The notes: a model not told the origin generated them from the letters alone. 64,000 nt of DNA from Anaerorhabdus furcosa (GCF_900167375.1 NZ_FUWY01000006.1:62001-126000), one strand, 5' to 3'; counted from the stretch's first letter, positions 36,291-46,265 are shown. Numbers and translations: made by a program.

Positions 36291-37667
36291 ATGAATAACA
36301 ATATACCCAATTTACCAAAAAGAAAATTCGGCCTTTTAACGACCATTGCCATGATTGTTGGTATCGTCATTGGTTCAGGAATTTTCTTTAAAACGCCAGT
36401 CATTATTCAAAATACAAATGGTAATGTGATTATGGGGATCCTTGCATTTGTTGTAGCAGCTTTAGGAATTATATTTGGAGGATTAACGATTTCTCAATAC
36501 TCTTCCAATGATAATAATATCGGTGGTCTTGTCTCCTATTGTGAAACAAGTTGGGGAGAAATACTCGGCTTTTTAGCTGGTTGGTTTCAATCAATAATTT
36601 ACTATCCTGCAATTATTGCAGTTATTGCATGGGTAGGTGCTAATTATACCTTCGGCCTATTTGGTTTACCTAATTTATTAACTACTGGTGATTTTAACCC
36701 AGCAATTTGGCCACTAGCAGTTGTTTATCTAGTTTTCTATTATGCAATCAATACATTTCAAACAAAGAATGCTAGTAAATTTCAAAGTTTTGCTATGTTC
36801 GCTAAAATATTTGCACTATTAGTTTTATCAATAGCTGGTCTTTTATTAGGAAGCCCAACAACAGTAATTGCACCCAATCCAAATTATGTAACAACTTCTA
36901 CAGGGTTTCTTACTGCGGTGATTGCTGTAGCCTTCGCAACGGATGGATGGATGATAGCACCAAGTATTGCACATGAAATAAAAGATCCACAAAAGAATTT
37001 AACAAGAGCACTTGTCATTGCACCTATGATTATTATTGCTTTGTATCTGCTTTATTTCTGTGGTGTATGCGCCTTCTTAGGACCAGATGCTTTATTAGCA
37101 GGTGTTGATCCTATTTCAAGTATTTCAAATGCTATCTTAGGACCTTGGGGAATTAAAATTGTTTTATTGTTTATTGTACTCTCTGTACTTGGAACTCTCA
37201 ATGGATTAATACTTGGTTACATTCGTACACCTTATGCCCTTGCGGTGCGTGGCGAAATTCCATTTAGTAAAACCATTGCTAAAATCAATAAAAAATTTGA
37301 TACACCAATTAATGCAAGTCTAGTATGTTTTGTTATTAACTTAATCTTCTTATCCTTCCATTTTCTATCTTTAGATGGTGCTGCAGTGTATGGATTATCT
37401 ATGTTTGAAGGATTAGCAATTGATGACTTACCTATTGTTATGAACTATTTATTCTTGTGTTGTATGTATTTTGGAGTCTTGCTTCGACCAGATAGAGTTA
37501 AAACAAATTCTTTTGCAGGACGCTTTATCTACCCAGTTTTAGCAATCTTGGGTTCATTAATCATTCTTTACGGTGGCATTACAAGACCTAAATTTAATGT
37601 CTACATGTTGATTACCTTGGTATTAATTGCAGTTGGACTCTTGATTAGAAAGAAGAAAAGTGCTTAA
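36291..37667 (+). CDS. APC-superfamily amino-acid permease
   Basis: A 458-residue membrane transporter with about 12 hydrophobic segments. The first helix has the APC signature IVGIVIGSGIFFKTP, and the sixth-helix region (AVAFATDGWMIAPSIAHEIKDPQKNL) has the unwound substrate-site pattern of LAT/YfnA-like amino-acid transporters. AGAGGAG precedes the ATG. No terminator separates it from the trpS T-box, so some read-through into the leader is possible. The substrate cannot be determined; nearness to trpS is weak evidence for an aromatic amino acid. Confidence 0.85.
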   Translation: MNNNIPNLPKRKFGLLTTIAMIVGIVIGSGIFFKTPVIIQNTNGNVIMGILAFVVAALGIIFGGLTISQYSSNDNNIGGLVSYCETSWGEILGFLAGWFQSIIYYPAIIAVIAWVGANYTFGLFGLPNLLTTGDFNPAIWPLAVVYLVFYYAINTFQTKNASKFQSFAMFAKIFALLVLSIAGLLLGSPTTVIAPNPNYVTTSTGFLTAVIAVAFATDGWMIAPSIAHEIKDPQKNLTRALVIAPMIIIALYLLYFCGVCAFLGPDALLAGVDPISSISNAILGPWGIKIVLLFIVLSVLGTLNGLILGYIRTPYALAVRGEIPFSKTIAKINKKFDTPINASLVCFVINLIFLSFHFLSLDGAAVYGLSMFEGLAIDDLPIVMNYLFLCCMYFGVLLRPDRVKTNSFAGRFIYPVLAILGSLIILYGGITRPKFNVYMLITLVLIAVGLLIRKKKSA

Positions 37668-37699
37668 ATATAGTTAGCGTTGAAAAAGATAAGTAATTA

Positions 37700-37892
37700 A
37701 ATGATGTACTATTTAGAGATATGGTGGCTGGTGAAAACCATAATACATGATTTAATGAAATGGGACTTTGGAGCATTAAATGGCATGAGTCATTTACGGA
37801 AACTAACCGTTATCTAGAAGTGATTCTCAATTATGAGAATAAGTCAGGTGGTACCACGTTCAAGCGTCCTTTCATGAGGATGCTTTTTTATT
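37700..37892 (+). promoter_or_regulatory. T-box riboswitch for trpS (Trp, UGG)
   Basis: The T-box core AGGTGGTACCACG is at 37846-37858, and the terminator stem GCGTCCT/AGGATGC (37864-37870 and 37877-37883) is followed by TTTTTT. Stem I features include AGAGATATGGTGG near 37717 and the specifier TGG at 37761-37763 in GAAATGGGACTTTGGAG. Uncharged tRNA-Trp would induce trpS. Confidence 0.95.
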
Positions 37893-37909
37893 TTAGGAGG
37901 ACAAAGCAA

Positions 37910-38899
37910 ATGAAAAAAATGTTGAGCGGAATTAAACCAAGTGGGCAATTGACACTTGGAAATTACATTGGAGCACTAAGAAACTTTGTAAAGTATCAAG
38001 ATGAATATGAAATGATTGTATTTATCGCAAACTTACATTGCATAACAGTACCGCAAGATCCAATTGAACTAAAAAAGAATTTAAAAGATGCAATCGCATT
38101 GTATCTAGCTTGTGGTTTAGATCCAAATCGTAGCACGATTTTCTTACAATCAGATGTAATGGAACATGCACAACTTGGATTCATTATGTGTTGTTCAACT
38201 TATATGGGTGAATTAAACCGTATGACTCAATTCAAAGATAAACAAGCAAAAGGAGAAACAAACCTTACTGGAGGTCTCTATACCTACCCTTCTTTAATGG
38301 CAGCTGATATCTTAATTTATGATCCTGATTATGTACCTGTTGGAGAAGATCAAAAACAACATGTTGAATTAACACGTGACTTGGCTTTACGTTTCAATAA
38401 TCGTTATGAAACAGAATTATTCAAAGTGCCTGAACCAATTGTACCTACTGTTGGTGCACGCATAATGTCACTAAGTGAACCAACTAAGAAAATGAGTAAG
38501 TCTGATAAAGGTGATAAAGGATGTATCCATTTATTGGACGACTTAAAGGCAGCTCGTAAAAAAGTAATGTCTGCAGTAACAGATAATTTAGCAAAAGTGA
38601 ATTATGATCCACAAAATCAACCCGGTATTTCTAACTTACTCGAAATCATGTCAAGTTTAACAGGAACACCAATTGATGAGTTAGTAAAACAATTTGAACA
38701 TGCTGGTTATGGTGACTTCAAGAAAGCTGTTGCAGATGTTGTTGTTAGTGAACTTGAAATGATCCAAAGTCGATATAATGAAATCATGGCTAGTGGAGAA
38801 ATTGAAAAAGTTCTTGAAGATGGTGCTAATAAAGCACGCGCTATGGCACATAAAAAATTAATGAAAGTACAAAAAAAGATTGGTATCGAAATTCGATAA
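37910..38899 (+). CDS. trpS: Tryptophanyl-tRNA synthetase
   Basis: Class I synthetase of 329 residues. The HIGH-like element is in SGIKPSGQLTLGNYIGAL and the KMSKS loop is KKMSKSDKGD. The open frame begins at 37760 inside the T-box, but AGGAGG at 37895-37900 and the family start (MKKMLSGIKPSG) place translation at 37910. The last codons form part of the terminator hairpin. Confidence 0.97.
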   Translation: MKKMLSGIKPSGQLTLGNYIGALRNFVKYQDEYEMIVFIANLHCITVPQDPIELKKNLKDAIALYLACGLDPNRSTIFLQSDVMEHAQLGFIMCCSTYMGELNRMTQFKDKQAKGETNLTGGLYTYPSLMAADILIYDPDYVPVGEDQKQHVELTRDLALRFNNRYETELFKVPEPIVPTVGARIMSLSEPTKKMSKSDKGDKGCIHLLDDLKAARKKVMSAVTDNLAKVNYDPQNQPGISNLLEIMSSLTGTPIDELVKQFEHAGYGDFKKAVADVVVSELEMIQSRYNEIMASGEIEKVLEDGANKARAMAHKKLMKVQKKIGIEIR

Positions 38900-38913
38900 C
38901 CAATTCTTTTTTT
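38879..38913 (+). terminator. Intrinsic terminator within the 3' end of trpS
   Basis: ATTGGT-ATCGA (38879-38889) pairs with TCGAT-A-ACCAAT (38893-38904) with a single bulge, followed by TTTTTTT. The stem contains the last trpS codons and its stop. The facing yitT-like gene ends at 38912, so its coding end lies under the T-run. Confidence 0.85.
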
Positions 38914-39775
38914 ACTCTAATGGCTTTTGATAGTAATTTCCTACAATACGATCACTATTTGCTACGTTAATAAATGCTTTTGGATCTGCAAGTAATATCG
39001 ATTCAACGACTTCATTAACTTGATAAGCATTGATTGTCATAAACATAAAGCACCGTGGTTGATGAGAATATGCACCCTCACCCCATAATTTTGTAATACC
39101 GTGACGTGTATTTCTAAAAATAGCTTCACATACTTCGTCAGGTGTTGTTGTTATAATGTATAAGTTTTTTAGTTTGTATCGTGTGTGTAATTCATTAATG
39201 ATTTGTGTACTACAGAATTGAAAGATGATTGAATATAACGCTTGATTCCAACCAAACAATAAACCTGCAATGACTAGAATTCCTGAATTGAACATAAAGA
39301 CATAATTCCAAGTAGACACATTAAATCTGCTTGATGCATAGATTGCTATAAAATCCAATCCTCCACTGCTAGCATTATTTCTAAGTGCAATGGACATTCC
39401 TAACCCACTCAAAATACCACCAAAAATTGTGATTAATAATAGATCTTGCGTTAATGGAAATTCGGGTAAAATTGAAGTGAATATACTTGTACAAGTAAAC
39501 CATAATATAGAATATGTAATAAACATTTTACCCACATATTTATATACCAAAATGGTTACTAAAATATTTAAAGAGAAATATAAAACCGAAAATGAAATAT
39601 TGACATTGAAGAATGCTTTAGCAGAACGAGAAATCAATAATGAAATTCCTGAAAATCCTCCAGGAAACAAATTACCCGCTTCAACAAAGGCATTCATTGA
39701 TATTGAATAAATTAATGATGAAAATATAACAATAGTGATTGTGCGGATAAAATTTCTAATTTTCTTCTGATCCAT
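38912..39775 (-). CDS. YitT-family membrane protein
   Basis: A 287-residue protein with about five N-terminal membrane helices (including FPGGFSGISLLIS and SGLGMSIALRNNASSGGLDF, the YitT signatures) and a soluble DUF2179 domain at the C-terminus (FMFMTINAYQVNEVVESILLADPKAFI). The function is unknown; the C-terminal domain resembles small ligand-binding ACT-like folds. It overlaps the end of rmuC by 20 bases. Confidence 0.88.
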   Translation of the reverse strand: MDQKKIRNFIRTITIVIFSSLIYSISMNAFVEAGNLFPGGFSGISLLISRSAKAFFNVNISFSVLYFSLNILVTILVYKYVGKMFITYSILWFTCTSIFTSILPEFPLTQDLLLITIFGGILSGLGMSIALRNNASSGGLDFIAIYASSRFNVSTWNYVFMFNSGILVIAGLLFGWNQALYSIIFQFCSTQIINELHTRYKLKNLYIITTTPDEVCEAIFRNTRHGITKLWGEGAYSHQPRCFMFMTINAYQVNEVVESILLADPKAFINVANSDRIVGNYYQKPLE

Positions 39776-40931
39776 CTTCGTCTTCCTCTAAAAGTCTTCT
39801 TACTGGCTTTTCCTCATCTAATTGGACAGATTCTATTTGCTTGAATCTTTTGATAATTTTGTCGCTTGTGATACTTACTGATTGCATATCTTTGTATGTC
39901 TTATCAAAATCTTTAGTAACTGCCATATAGCGGTCTTGGAAGCGTTCAAATTCTTTTGATAGTTTAATGAATTCTTCTTGTATTTCTACAACCCTATCAT
40001 TTCGTTCTTGACCTAAATAGATTGCTTTTATAGCAGTAATATATGCCATTAAGGTTGTTGGTGATACAAGGAAAACTTTAGATTGATATGACAATTGAAT
40101 CAAATCATCATAGTGACCATATATTTCTGCAAAAACTGCTTCTGCTGGAATAAACATATATGCGATTTCCGCGGTTTCACCCTGAATAATATATTTACTA
40201 CTAATATCCTTGATATGCTTTGCTACATCTTTTCTAAATTCATTCTTAACACGAATTAATTCTTGCGAAGAAGTCTGCTCATCATACATTCTATTGAAAT
40301 TCTCTAAAGGAAATTTAGAATCAATAACAATCTCTCCTAGTGGTGAGGGTGCATGAAGTACACAATCTGCTATTGAACCATTGGATAATTTCACTTGTTT
40401 AGAAAAACGATTTTCATTGTTTCCAAATACATTTTCTAAAATAGAATAAAGCTCTATCTCTCCATAAGTACCTCTAGTTTTCTTATCAGTTAAAACATTT
40501 TGTAAACTTGTAATATTTGATGAAAGTGACTTTAAATTTTGTTGCGTTTCATCAATTCTTGCCATTTGTTCAAGAATATTTGTAAATGCTTTATTGGTTC
40601 TATCAAATCCTTGAAGCAAACTCTCATTTACTTTAGTTTCAATATTTACCAAACGTGTGACCGTGTTTTCATTTAATTGATTGAAATCACCTTTCATTGA
40701 ATTTACAATATTGGTTTGAAAGAAAATTAAATCTTCCATCATTTTTGTTTTTAAATTATCCATTTCTTCTGATGTTTCAATCTTTGATTGCCGAATCGTA
40801 TCTTTGATAAAATATTGTTGCTTCATGTTATTTCTACTAACAACATAAATTAAAATACCAATGCCAATAAACACCAAAATAAACAAGAATAATAATAAAT
40901 AAAGTATGCTATCTGTATTCAAATTTATCAC
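39756..40931 (-). CDS. rmuC: DNA recombination protein RmuC
   Basis: RmuC has a nuclease-fold domain and limits recombination between inverted repeats in E. coli. The 391-residue protein has an N-terminal membrane helix (about residues 8-28), a long coiled coil, and the RmuC core (GTYGEIELYSILENVFG, GEIVIDSKFPLENF, AYMFIPAEAVFAEIY). The start codon is GTG at 40931, with no strong SD; a TATAAT lies immediately upstream, so a very short leader is possible. It follows the ComK-like gene by 22 bases. Confidence 0.88.
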   Translation of the reverse strand: MINLNTDSILYLLLFLFILVFIGIGILIYVVSRNNMKQQYFIKDTIRQSKIETSEEMDNLKTKMMEDLIFFQTNIVNSMKGDFNQLNENTVTRLVNIETKVNESLLQGFDRTNKAFTNILEQMARIDETQQNLKSLSSNITSLQNVLTDKKTRGTYGEIELYSILENVFGNNENRFSKQVKLSNGSIADCVLHAPSPLGEIVIDSKFPLENFNRMYDEQTSSQELIRVKNEFRKDVAKHIKDISSKYIIQGETAEIAYMFIPAEAVFAEIYGHYDDLIQLSYQSKVFLVSPTTLMAYITAIKAIYLGQERNDRVVEIQEEFIKLSKEFERFQDRYMAVTKDFDKTYKDMQSVSITSDKIIKRFKQIESVQLDEEKPVRRLLEEDEDGSEEN

Positions 40932-40953
40932 CCATGATATTATACCATGGTTA

Positions 40954-41409
40954 TTATCTGATAAATATGAATTTTCGTTCTATTAAATGTAATTTAATTA
41001 GATAGTCTGTTGCTCGTTTATATTGCTTCTTTAGAATTCTTGAATCACTATCTAATTCATAACGAAACCCCTCTTTTGTTAAGAGAATGGTTTTGTTATC
41101 ATCTGTTGTCATGATTTTGTTAATTATCTTGTATTGCACATAAACACAATCTTTTGAATGAATAGAATGAGTTGGTAAAAATAATACTAGATCGACTTCA
41201 TTGACTAGAATACATGGTTTTTGTCTAATACCACATAAATATTTAAAACTATCTTCTCTTCCTTTTAAAGATGAACCAGCAGCTAGACACCACTTATTTA
41301 ACCAAGAAAGTGGTTTTCCTTCTAATCGTTTTAATTCGTTGTTTTGTTTCATTAATACAGTCTCATTTGTTTTGCTATCATAAAACATCACATCACAATA
41401 AACATACAT
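40954..41409 (-). CDS. ComK-like putative competence transcription factor
   Basis: A 151-residue protein that I align by eye to the ComK family (recalled, not searched). Shared features are Cys41-x3-GSS-x2-GR (45-51), a KPCILVN strand (64-70, compare KPPIMVD), FLPTHS (77-82, compare FLFPT) and a following segment ending in an ELxxSxxxxKxQYKRA-type helix. ComK activates late competence genes by binding AT-rich boxes in the minor groove. It is about 40 residues shorter than Bacillus ComK. The frame begins at 41451, but AAGG eight bases before the ATG at 41409 and no SD farther up favour this start. The gene follows guaB. comEA and comEC in the same window support a competence role. Certainty is moderate. 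Confidence 0.6.
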   Translation of the reverse strand: MYVYCDVMFYDSKTNETVLMKQNNELKRLEGKPLSWLNKWCLAAGSSLKGREDSFKYLCGIRQKPCILVNEVDLVLFLPTHSIHSKDCVYVQYKIINKIMTTDDNKTILLTKEGFRYELDSDSRILKKQYKRATDYLIKLHLIERKFIFIR

Positions 41410-41462
41410 TTTTATACCTTCTTCTCTACAATGAGTACAGTTATCTCTCATATATTTTGTAA

Positions 41463-41488
41463 ATAAAAAATTCGCCTTTTGAGCGAAT
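41463..41488 (-). terminator. Intrinsic terminator at the guaB stop
   Basis: ATTCGC (41470-41475) and GCGAAT (41483-41488) form the stem; on the minus strand it is followed by TTTTTTATTT. The stem begins in the guaB TAA. It separates guaB from the ComK-like gene. Confidence 0.75.
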
Positions 41489-42996
41489 TATTTATAATTA
41501 TCATTTGTTTTATCTTTTACGATAACATCATGTGCTCCACCCTCTACAATAGAAGTCGCACTTACTAATGTTAATTTGGCTTTTTGTTGAAGTTCTTCAA
41601 TGGTAAGCGCTCCACAATTGCACATTGTTGATTTAACTTTTGCAAGAGTTGTTAAGACATTATCTTTTAATGGTCCAGCATAAGGAACATAAGAGTCAAC
41701 ACCTTCTTCAAAGCTTAGTTTTCCAGCACCACCTAAATCATAACGTTGCCAGTTACGTGCACGGTTACTTCCTTCACCCCAATATTCTTTAACGAAGTTA
41801 CCATTTATCATTAATTTATTTGTAGGTGATTCTTCAAAACGAGAGAAATAACGTCCAAGCATAACAAAGTCACTACCCATAGCTAACGCCAACGTGATGT
41901 GGTAGTCATAAACAATACCACCATCTGAACATATTGGAATATATACACCTGTTTTTTCAAAATATTCATCACGTGCTTTAGCAACTTCAATGACAGATGT
42001 TGCTTGTCCACGTCCAATACCCTTTGTTTCACGCGTAATACAAATTGAACCTCCACCAATACCAACTTTAATAAAATCAGCACCAGCTTTTGCTAAAAAC
42101 TCAAAACCTTCTTTATCGACAACATTTCCAGCACCTACTTTAACGCGATCACCATATTTACTACGAATCCAATCGATTGTAAGTTTTTGCCAGTCACTAA
42201 ATCCTTCACTTGAGTCAATACAAAGAATATCCGCACCTGCTTCAACCAAAGCCGGTACACGTTCGGCAAAGTCACGGGTATTGATTCCTGCACCAACAAC
42301 ATAACGTTTGTCATTATCCAATAATTCATTTGGATTTTCTTTATGAGAATCATAATCTTTTCTAAAAACAAGATAAACCAAGTTATTGTTATCATCAATA
42401 ATTGGTAGTGTATTTAATTTATGGTCCCAAATTAAGTCATTGCATTCACTTAAAGTACTTTTTACATTTGCAGTAACTAGTTTATCAAATGGTGTCATGA
42501 ACTCAGCTACTTTTGAATTACCATCTAAACGAGAAACACGGTAATCACGACTAGTAACCATACCTAGAAGTCTTCCATTTGCACTACCATCATGAGTTAC
42601 TGGCATTGTTGAATGTCCAGTTTTCTCAAGTAAATCCATTACATCATTTAAAGTTTGATCCGGTGTTAAATTAGAATCACTTCCTACAAAGCCCGCTTTA
42701 TAATTTTTTACTTTTGAAACCATCATAGCTTGAGATTCAATGCTTTGTGATCCAAAAATGAAGGCAACTCCACCCTCTTTAGCAAGTGCGATACCCATTT
42801 GTTCACCTGAAACAGATTGCATAATTGCACTAACCATTGGAATATTCAATGAAATTGCAGGTTCTTCACCCTTTTTGAATTTAACTAGCGGTGTTTTTAA
42901 ACAAACCTTGCTTGGTACACACTCACTACTAGAATAACCTGGTACTAATAAATATTCACTGAATGTGTGACTTGCTTCGTTGTAATAAAATGCCAT
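41488..42996 (-). CDS. guaB: Inosine-5'-monophosphate dehydrogenase
   Basis: Oxidises IMP to XMP, the committed step to GMP. The 502-residue TIM-barrel protein has an inserted CBS pair (about residues 100-220), the phosphate-binding loop [15 protein letters not shown] with the catalytic Cys, the [10 protein letters not shown] flap-adjacent segment and the catalytic flap ([10 protein letters not shown]). AGGAGG precedes the ATG. It has its own promoter and terminator. Confidence 0.95.
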   Translation of the reverse strand: MAFYYNEASHTFSEYLLVPGYSSSECVPSKVCLKTPLVKFKKGEEPAISLNIPMVSAIMQSVSGEQMGIALAKEGGVAFIFGSQSIESQAMMVSKVKNYKAGFVGSDSNLTPDQTLNDVMDLLEKTGHSTMPVTHDGSANGRLLGMVTSRDYRVSRLDGNSKVAEFMTPFDKLVTANVKSTLSECNDLIWDHKLNTLPIIDDNNNLVYLVFRKDYDSHKENPNELLDNDKRYVVGAGINTRDFAERVPALVEAGADILCIDSSEGFSDWQKLTIDWIRSKYGDRVKVGAGNVVDKEGFEFLAKAGADFIKVGIGGGSICITRETKGIGRGQATSVIEVAKARDEYFEKTGVYIPICSDGGIVYDYHITLALAMGSDFVMLGRYFSRFEESPTNKLMINGNFVKEYWGEGSNRARNWQRYDLGGAGKLSFEEGVDSYVPYAGPLKDNVLTTLAKVKSTMCNCGALTIEELQQKAKLTLVSATSIVEGGAHDVIVKDKTNDNYK

Positions 42997-43029
42997 GAAA
43001 TGACTCTCCTCCTTATTTTAATTTATGTA

Positions 43030-43058
43030 ATTATAGTTCAAATTATCTTTTAAGTAAA
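43030..43058 (-). promoter_or_regulatory. Promoter of guaB
   Basis: On the minus strand, TTTACT (43053-43058) and TATAAT (43030-43035) are 17 bases apart. It diverges from a likely proS -10 box (TATAAT at 43071-43076, with a poor -35). Confidence 0.55.
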
Positions 43059-43101
43059 GGCATTTTGATATATAATCATATAGATAGCGAGGAAAGAGAA
43101 T

Positions 43102-44796
43102 ATGAAGTTAAAAAATAGTTTCTTTTATACATTAAGAGAAAATGTAAAAGATGAAGATTCAAAGAGTAGTAATCTATTAGTACGCGCCGGAATGATTAAA
43201 AAAAGTTCTGCCGGTGCTTATATGATTCTACCCTTAGGGTATAAAGTATTAAATAATATTACACAAATCATCCGTGAAGAAATGAATGCTACTGATTGCC
43301 AAGAATTAATCATGCCAGCTTTATTACCTGAAGATGTTTATGTAGCATCTGGACGACGTGAAGGTTTTGGTAAAAGTATGTTTTCATTAAAAGACCGTTT
43401 CAATAAACCTTTTGTACTTGGCCCAACACACGAAGAATTATTCGCAATTGCTGCACAAATGAAGATAAGATCATACAAAGACTTACCCTTCTCTTTATAT
43501 CAAATCCAAACAAAATATCGTGATGAACCTCGTCCACGTTTTGGTTTAATTCGTGTTCGTGAATTTATTATGAAAGATGCTTATACATTTGATGTTGATG
43601 AAGCTGGACTAGACATTGCTTATGCAAAACAATTTAATGCTTATAAGAATATATTCGATCGTTTATGCTTAGATTATAAAATTGTTAGAGCAGATACAGG
43701 AGTTATGGGTGGTTTGTTATCGGAAGAATTCCAAGCAGTAACCGATATTGGAGAAGACATCTTAGTTTTATGTGACCAATGTGATTTCGCAAGTAATATT
43801 GAAGTCGCACAATGCATCAGTGAAGAATTACCTACAACATTAGAAGCAATGAAGCTTGAATTAGTCGAAACTCCTAATGCTAAAACCATTGAAGAAGTTG
43901 TAAATTTCCTTCAACAACCTGCTGAGAAATTCGTGAAGACATTAATCTACAAAGTTGATGATAAAGTAGTAGCGTGTATGGTAAGAGGAAATCGCGAAGT
44001 TAATGAAACAAAACTTAGAAAATTATACAATGCATTGGAAGTTGAACTTGCAGATCCTGAAACCGTTGTACGTGTTACAAATGCTCAAGTAGGATTTGCT
44101 GGACCAATTGATATTCAATGTGAATTGGTTATGGATGATGAAGTGAGTAAAATGCATAATTTCATTACTGGAGCAAATAAAACAGGATATCATTATATTG
44201 GTGTAAATCATTCTGATTTTAAACCTACTCATGTAGCTGATATACGAAATATTCAAGAAGGTGATACTTGCCCTAAATGTGGTGGTAAAATTCATTTCAA
44301 ACATGGTATTGAAGTTGGAAATACATTTAAATTAGGTACTAAGTATTCAAATGCTTTGGGCTTAGAATACTTGAATTCTGAAAACCAACTTAAACCAGTA
44401 TGGATGGGAAGTTATGGTATTGGCCCTGCTCGTTGCATGGCTGCAATAGCTGAGCAATATGCAGATGAAGATGGTCTAAAATGGCCAATTGCTGTTGCAC
44501 CTTATCAAGTTGCAGTTGTCTTAATCTCAATTAAAGATGAAGTTCAAACAGAACTTGCAAATAAAATCTACAACATGGTGCAATCAAATAAAATTGACTG
44601 TCTATTAGATGATCGTGACGAAAGACCTGGAGTTAAATTCAAAGATATGGATTTAATTGGTGTTCCTTTTAGAGTTACTGTTGGTAAAAAAGCAAGCGAA
44701 GGCATTGTTGAATTTAAACAACGTGGTCTAAGTGAAGTGGAAGAAGTTCATTTAGATGATTTAATGAATAAATTGACTGAACTGTGTAAAAGATAA
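43102..44796 (+). CDS. proS: Prolyl-tRNA synthetase, bacterial type
   Basis: Class II synthetase of 564 residues with the editing insertion domain (about residues 220-385). Motif 1 and 2 regions are seen as AGMIKKSSAGAYMILPLGYK and RDEPRPRFGLIRVREFIMKD, and motif 3 as GSYGIGPARCMAAIAEQ. It has the usual length for the bacterial form. GAGGAAAGAGA precedes the ATG. Unlike alaS, trpS and thrS in this window, it has no T-box: only about 60 bases separate it from guaB's promoter. Confidence 0.97.
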   Translation: MKLKNSFFYTLRENVKDEDSKSSNLLVRAGMIKKSSAGAYMILPLGYKVLNNITQIIREEMNATDCQELIMPALLPEDVYVASGRREGFGKSMFSLKDRFNKPFVLGPTHEELFAIAAQMKIRSYKDLPFSLYQIQTKYRDEPRPRFGLIRVREFIMKDAYTFDVDEAGLDIAYAKQFNAYKNIFDRLCLDYKIVRADTGVMGGLLSEEFQAVTDIGEDILVLCDQCDFASNIEVAQCISEELPTTLEAMKLELVETPNAKTIEEVVNFLQQPAEKFVKTLIYKVDDKVVACMVRGNREVNETKLRKLYNALEVELADPETVVRVTNAQVGFAGPIDIQCELVMDDEVSKMHNFITGANKTGYHYIGVNHSDFKPTHVADIRNIQEGDTCPKCGGKIHFKHGIEVGNTFKLGTKYSNALGLEYLNSENQLKPVWMGSYGIGPARCMAAIAEQYADEDGLKWPIAVAPYQVAVVLISIKDEVQTELANKIYNMVQSNKIDCLLDDRDERPGVKFKDMDLIGVPFRVTVGKKASEGIVEFKQRGLSEVEEVHLDDLMNKLTELCKR

Positions 44797-44818
44797 GGGA
44801 GATTTTCCCTTTTCTTTT
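44795..44818 (+). terminator. Intrinsic terminator after proS
   Basis: AAGGGA (44795-44800) and TCCCTT (44806-44811) form a six-base stem followed by TTTTCTTTT. The stem begins at the proS stop. A TATAAT at 44825-44830 just downstream may be the -10 of the next gene. Confidence 0.6.
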
Positions 44819-44851
44819 GTGTGTTATAATAATGAAGTGAGGATGAGTTAT

Positions 44852-45883
44852 ATGAAATTTGTGCAATTATCTATCGATGAATTCAATGAATATGCATATC
44901 ATTCAAATGAATCAAGTATATTTCAATCAGAAGCGTGGGCTAAACTTAAATCAAACTGGACACCTTATTATTTAGGTGTAAAAGATAATGAAGAACTTAT
45001 CGCTGCTTGTTTAGTTTTATGCCGCAGTGTTCCTTTTGGGTTTAACTTTGCCTATGCACCTCGAGGTCCATTACTCAATTTTAAAGACAAAGAATTATTG
45101 AACTTCTTTATATCGAACATTAAATCATTTCTTAAAACTAAAAAGGTTTTATTAGCAAAGTTTGATCCCAATATAGTCATCGCTTCCTATCCTTTTGATG
45201 AAAAAGAAAAAGTACCAACTGCTAAAAATGATGTCCTCATCCAAGAATTAAACCATGTAGGATTAAAGCATTGTGGGTATACATTATTAATCAAGGATAC
45301 AATCCAGCCAAGAATTCAACTGGTTTATCCACTTGAAGAAACCTTTGATCATCGTATTCCATCTAAAACAATGAAAAAAGTGCGTGCAAGTATTAAGAAA
45401 GATGTCATCATAAAAGAGGAACATGATTCAAAGAGTTTAGTTGCAATGGTTCATTGCACTGAACAAAGACATCAAATTAAACTTAGAAATGAAAAGTACT
45501 TCAATGACATTTTAGATGCATTTAAAGAGAATGCATGTGTTCTAGCCTGCTACAGTGATGATATTTTATTAAGTGCTTGTCTATTAGTTAAGAGTAAAAA
45601 TACCACAGAAATTCTATACTCTGGATATGATGACAATTATAAACAATACAATTCTACCTACCCTTTACGCTACGAATCAATTCGATGGGCAAAAGAGCAT
45701 GGATGCACTGAATTTAGTTTCGGTGGTGTTGAAGGTACACTAGATGATGGCTTAACGATGTTTAAATCTAGTTTCAATCCTCTTATCCATGTATTTGTAG
45801 GTGAATTTGATTTACTACCTATTCCACTATTGAGTAAGCTTACACAAGTTTTCTATCCAATGCTAAAAAAATATATCATGTAA
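44852..45883 (+). CDS. FemX/MurM-like peptidoglycan interpeptide-bridge aminoacyltransferase
   Basis: FemABX enzymes transfer amino acids from aminoacyl-tRNA to the lysine (or similar) side chain of lipid II. The 343-residue protein has two GNAT-like halves, with SIFQSEAWAKLKSNW at the start, FAYAPRGPLL, and the late KEHGCTEFSFGGVEGT motif of the family. No coiled-coil arm is obvious, as in FemX. The frame begins at 44819, but GAGG about nine bases before the ATG at 44852 sets the start. It suggests a branched peptidoglycan with a Lys-type stem. The amino acid added is unknown. Confidence 0.83.
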   Translation: MKFVQLSIDEFNEYAYHSNESSIFQSEAWAKLKSNWTPYYLGVKDNEELIAACLVLCRSVPFGFNFAYAPRGPLLNFKDKELLNFFISNIKSFLKTKKVLLAKFDPNIVIASYPFDEKEKVPTAKNDVLIQELNHVGLKHCGYTLLIKDTIQPRIQLVYPLEETFDHRIPSKTMKKVRASIKKDVIIKEEHDSKSLVAMVHCTEQRHQIKLRNEKYFNDILDAFKENACVLACYSDDILLSACLLVKSKNTTEILYSGYDDNYKQYNSTYPLRYESIRWAKEHGCTEFSFGGVEGTLDDGLTMFKSSFNPLIHVFVGEFDLLPIPLLSKLTQVFYPMLKKYIM

Positions 45884-45910
45884 AAAAGCATATCATAAAA
45901 TATGCTTTTC
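45883..45910 (+). terminator. Bidirectional terminator between convergent genes
   Basis: AAAGCATA (45885-45892) and TATGCTTT (45901-45908) form an eight-base stem flanked by A-run and T-run, so it can serve the FemX-like gene on the plus strand and the truncated flavoprotein gene on the minus strand. Confidence 0.7.
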
Positions 45911-45911
45911 T

Positions 45912-46265
45912 TTATTTTCCTTGATACTTATGCAACCCATATTCACAATGTTCAATATCAAATACTTCCATATAAGGGTCCCCATTATCATATATCCAAC
46001 ATTCGATTCTAGTGGGTGTTACTTCAAATAATCTTTCATTTTCTAAATGTGAATAAGCATGATATGAATTTTCAAAATGTTCTTTGAATTTATGCATAAA
46101 CTCATCATGACTACTTGGCTTACCAATTTCTTTGCAAACTCCTTCAATTTGAATGTTATCAATACACAAAGCAACCCATTGATTCTGAATTAACTGATCA
46201 TACTTTCTGAATGTACTATCTGTTTGAAAGTAAAACTTATTCTTTATTTTTATGATACTCATCAT
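45912..46265 (-). pseudogene. N-terminally truncated pyridoxamine-5'-phosphate-oxidase-family protein
   Basis: A 117-residue frame with the PPOX-like pattern SIIKIKNKFYFQTD...FRKYDQLIQNQWVALCIDNIQIEG. Family members normally have about 30 further N-terminal residues forming the first flavin-barrel strands. In frame before the ATG the sequence still reads YNSVSSR, which is what the family would have, and is then cut by a TGA. There is no SD before the ATG. This looks like a gene that lost its 5' end by deletion or mutation, although a leaderless transcript (TATAAT about 20 bases upstream) could still be translated. Confidence 0.6.

Noticed and set aside
41463-41490. A ComK-type box (AAAA-N5-TTTT) before the ComK-like gene
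   Set aside because: The nearest match has a six-base spacer and lies inside the guaB terminator, so it is probably coincidental.
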